This document shows, one piece after another, positions 6,408 to 7,353 of a stretch of DNA of 7,353 bases (position 1 is the first letter of the stretch; the number at the start of each line of letters is the position of its first letter). A program made the position numbers and the translations under genes. The notes below the pieces were generated by a model. That model was not told where the DNA came from and did no database searches. It saw only the letters and a program-made list of their open reading frames with translations. This stretch comes from Eubacterium sp. Its GTDB lineage: Bacteria; Bacillota; Clostridia; Oscillospirales; Acutalibacteraceae. The DNA is taken from positions 1 through 7,353 of the forward strand of contig JAFYFO010000262.1 in NCBI GenBank assembly GCA_017543725.1, given 5' to 3'.

Positions 6408-6430
6408 TTGACCGAAAAATTCGGTTTTAT
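6408..6430 (+). terminator. weak hairpin between corA and the second guaA
   Basis: ACCGAA (6411-6416) pairs with TTCGGT (6420-6425) around a 3-base loop, followed by TTTAT. It is a short, weak terminator-like structure 33 bases after the corA stop. The sequence TTGACC (6408-6413) overlapping its left arm could instead be a -35 box with a poor -10 (TATAGG, 6430-6435, 16-base spacer) for the second guaA. The evidence does not decide between attenuation, termination and read-through. Confidence 0.35.
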
Positions 6431-6465
6431 ATAGGCATAAAATAACTATTTCAGGAGGAAATAAA

Positions 6466-7353
6466 ATGAATAGTAATGTCAGACCCGAAACAATGGAAAG
6501 AATAACAACACCCGAACTTGCAAACGCTTTTATTGAAGAACAAATCAGCGATATTAAAGCGCAGGTCGGCGATAAAAAAGTTCTTCTTGCTTTATCAGGC
6601 GGCGTTGATTCAAGCGTTGTTGCGGCTCTTCTTATCAAGGCTATCGGCAAGCAGCTTGTTTGCGTTCATGTTAACCACGGATTGCTCAGAAAAGGCGAGC
6701 CCGAGCAGGTTGTTGAAGTTTTCAGAAATCAGATGGATGCAAACCTTGTTTATGTTGACGCGGTAGACCGCTTCCTTGATAAACTTGCAGGAGTTGCAGA
6801 GCCTGAAAAGAAAAGAAAAATCATCGGCGCTGAATTTATCAGAGTTTTTGAAGAAGAAGCAAGAAAACTTGACGGAATTGAATTCCTTGCTCAGGGAACA
6901 ATTTATCCCGACATCCTTGAAAGCGACGGTGTTAAGGCTCACCACAATGTAGGCGGACTTCCCGAAGATTTGCAGTTTGAACTTGTTGAGCCCGTTAAAC
7001 TTCTCTATAAGGATGAGGTAAGAGTTGTCGGCAGAGCGCTCGGTCTTCCCGAGGGCATGGTTGAGCGTCAGCCGTTCCCCGGTCCCGGTCTCGGCGTTCG
7101 CTGCGTAGGCGCAATCACCCGCGACAGACTTGAAGCGGTACGCGAGTCCGATGCAATCCTCCGTGAGGAATTTGCCGCAGCAGGCCTTCAGGGAAAGGTA
7201 TGGCAGTATTTCACTATCGTTCCGGATTTCAAATCAACCGGTATCAAAGACGGCAAGCGCACCTTTGACGGGCCCGTAGTTATCCGCGCCATCAACACGC
7301 CCGACGCTATCAAGGTTACCATCGAGGAAATTCCGTACGAGCTTCTCTATAAG
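6466..7353 (+). CDS. guaA: second GMP synthase, ATP-pyrophosphatase part only; cut by window edge
   Basis: An open frame of 296 codons without a stop, continuing past the right edge. AGGAGG at 6453-6458 and a 7-base spacer fix the ATG. There is no glutamine amidotransferase domain. The protein starts directly with a short helix and the P-loop SGGVDSS (44-50), then AQGTIYPD (142-149), AHHNVGGLP (158-166) and RQPFPGPGLGVR (201-212). This is like archaeal GuaAb, which gets ammonia from a separate GATase subunit. The C-terminal domain is unusual: STGIKDGKRTFDG (257-269) replaces VGVMGD plus RTY, and the usual MTA segment reads IKVTIEEIPY (282-291). About 15-25 residues are probably missing at the end. 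It may work with a glutaminase encoded elsewhere or with free ammonia, or modify a different nucleotide. It is a clear paralogue of the guaA at the other end of the window, on the opposite strand. Confidence 0.93.
   Translation, partial: MNSNVRPETMERITTPELANAFIEEQISDIKAQVGDKKVLLALSGGVDSSVVAALLIKAIGKQLVCVHVNHGLLRKGEPEQVVEVFRNQMDANLVYVDAVDRFLDKLAGVAEPEKKRKIIGAEFIRVFEEEARKLDGIEFLAQGTIYPDILESDGVKAHHNVGGLPEDLQFELVEPVKLLYKDEVRVVGRALGLPEGMVERQPFPGPGLGVRCVGAITRDRLEAVRESDAILREEFAAAGLQGKVWQYFTIVPDFKSTGIKDGKRTFDGPVVIRAINTPDAIKVTIEEIPYELLYK

Noticed and set aside
242..7353. The two guaA genes as long inverted repeats of a mobile element
   Set aside because: They are related only at protein level, differ in domain content and codon use, and no transposase or terminal repeat is present.

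Overview
The window looks like chromosome of a Gram-positive anaerobe of the class Clostridia (Oscillospirales/Ruminococcaceae-like). I infer this from the moderately AT-rich composition, strong AGGAGG-type ribosome binding sites, SigA-like promoters with extended -10 elements, the clostridial form of GMP synthase, and a phosphofructokinase of the pyrophosphate type. No phage, transposon, CRISPR, tRNA or rRNA signal was seen.

Layout. Positions 1-241 hold no gene, only a series of stem-loops behind guaA, including a strong intrinsic terminator. A minus-strand block follows: guaA (242-1768, two-domain GMP synthase), a PHP-type metallohydrolase (1826-2770) and, upstream of it with a 4-base ATGA overlap, a 141-residue protein (2767-3192) that resembles an N-terminal accessory domain of the same hydrolase family. 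guaA has its own promoter in the short gap behind the PHP gene. A divergent promoter region (about 3200-3300) separates this from a tight plus-strand operon: a cytosolic PI-PLC X-domain protein (3301-4188), a PPi-type phosphofructokinase (4190-5437) and a CorA-type metal transporter (5446-6378), with gaps of 1 and 7 bases. After a small hairpin, a second GMP synthase gene starts at 6466. It lacks the glutaminase domain and runs off the right edge.

How they fit. The two GMP synthases act in guanine nucleotide synthesis (XMP to GMP, releasing AMP and PPi). The phosphofructokinase probably spends PPi in glycolysis and, like the GMP synthases, needs Mg2+, which CorA-type channels import. That link is inference; the direct observation is tight co-transcription. 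The PHP pair looks like one metallohydrolase encoded as two translationally coupled genes.

Most of the window is ordinary metabolism. The points most worth a second look are the out-of-frame start of the 141-residue gene, the second amidotransferase-less GMP synthase with a divergent C-terminal domain, and a PI-PLC-like enzyme without any export signal placed first in a glycolytic/metal operon. I found nothing that I would call a new defence or mobile system.
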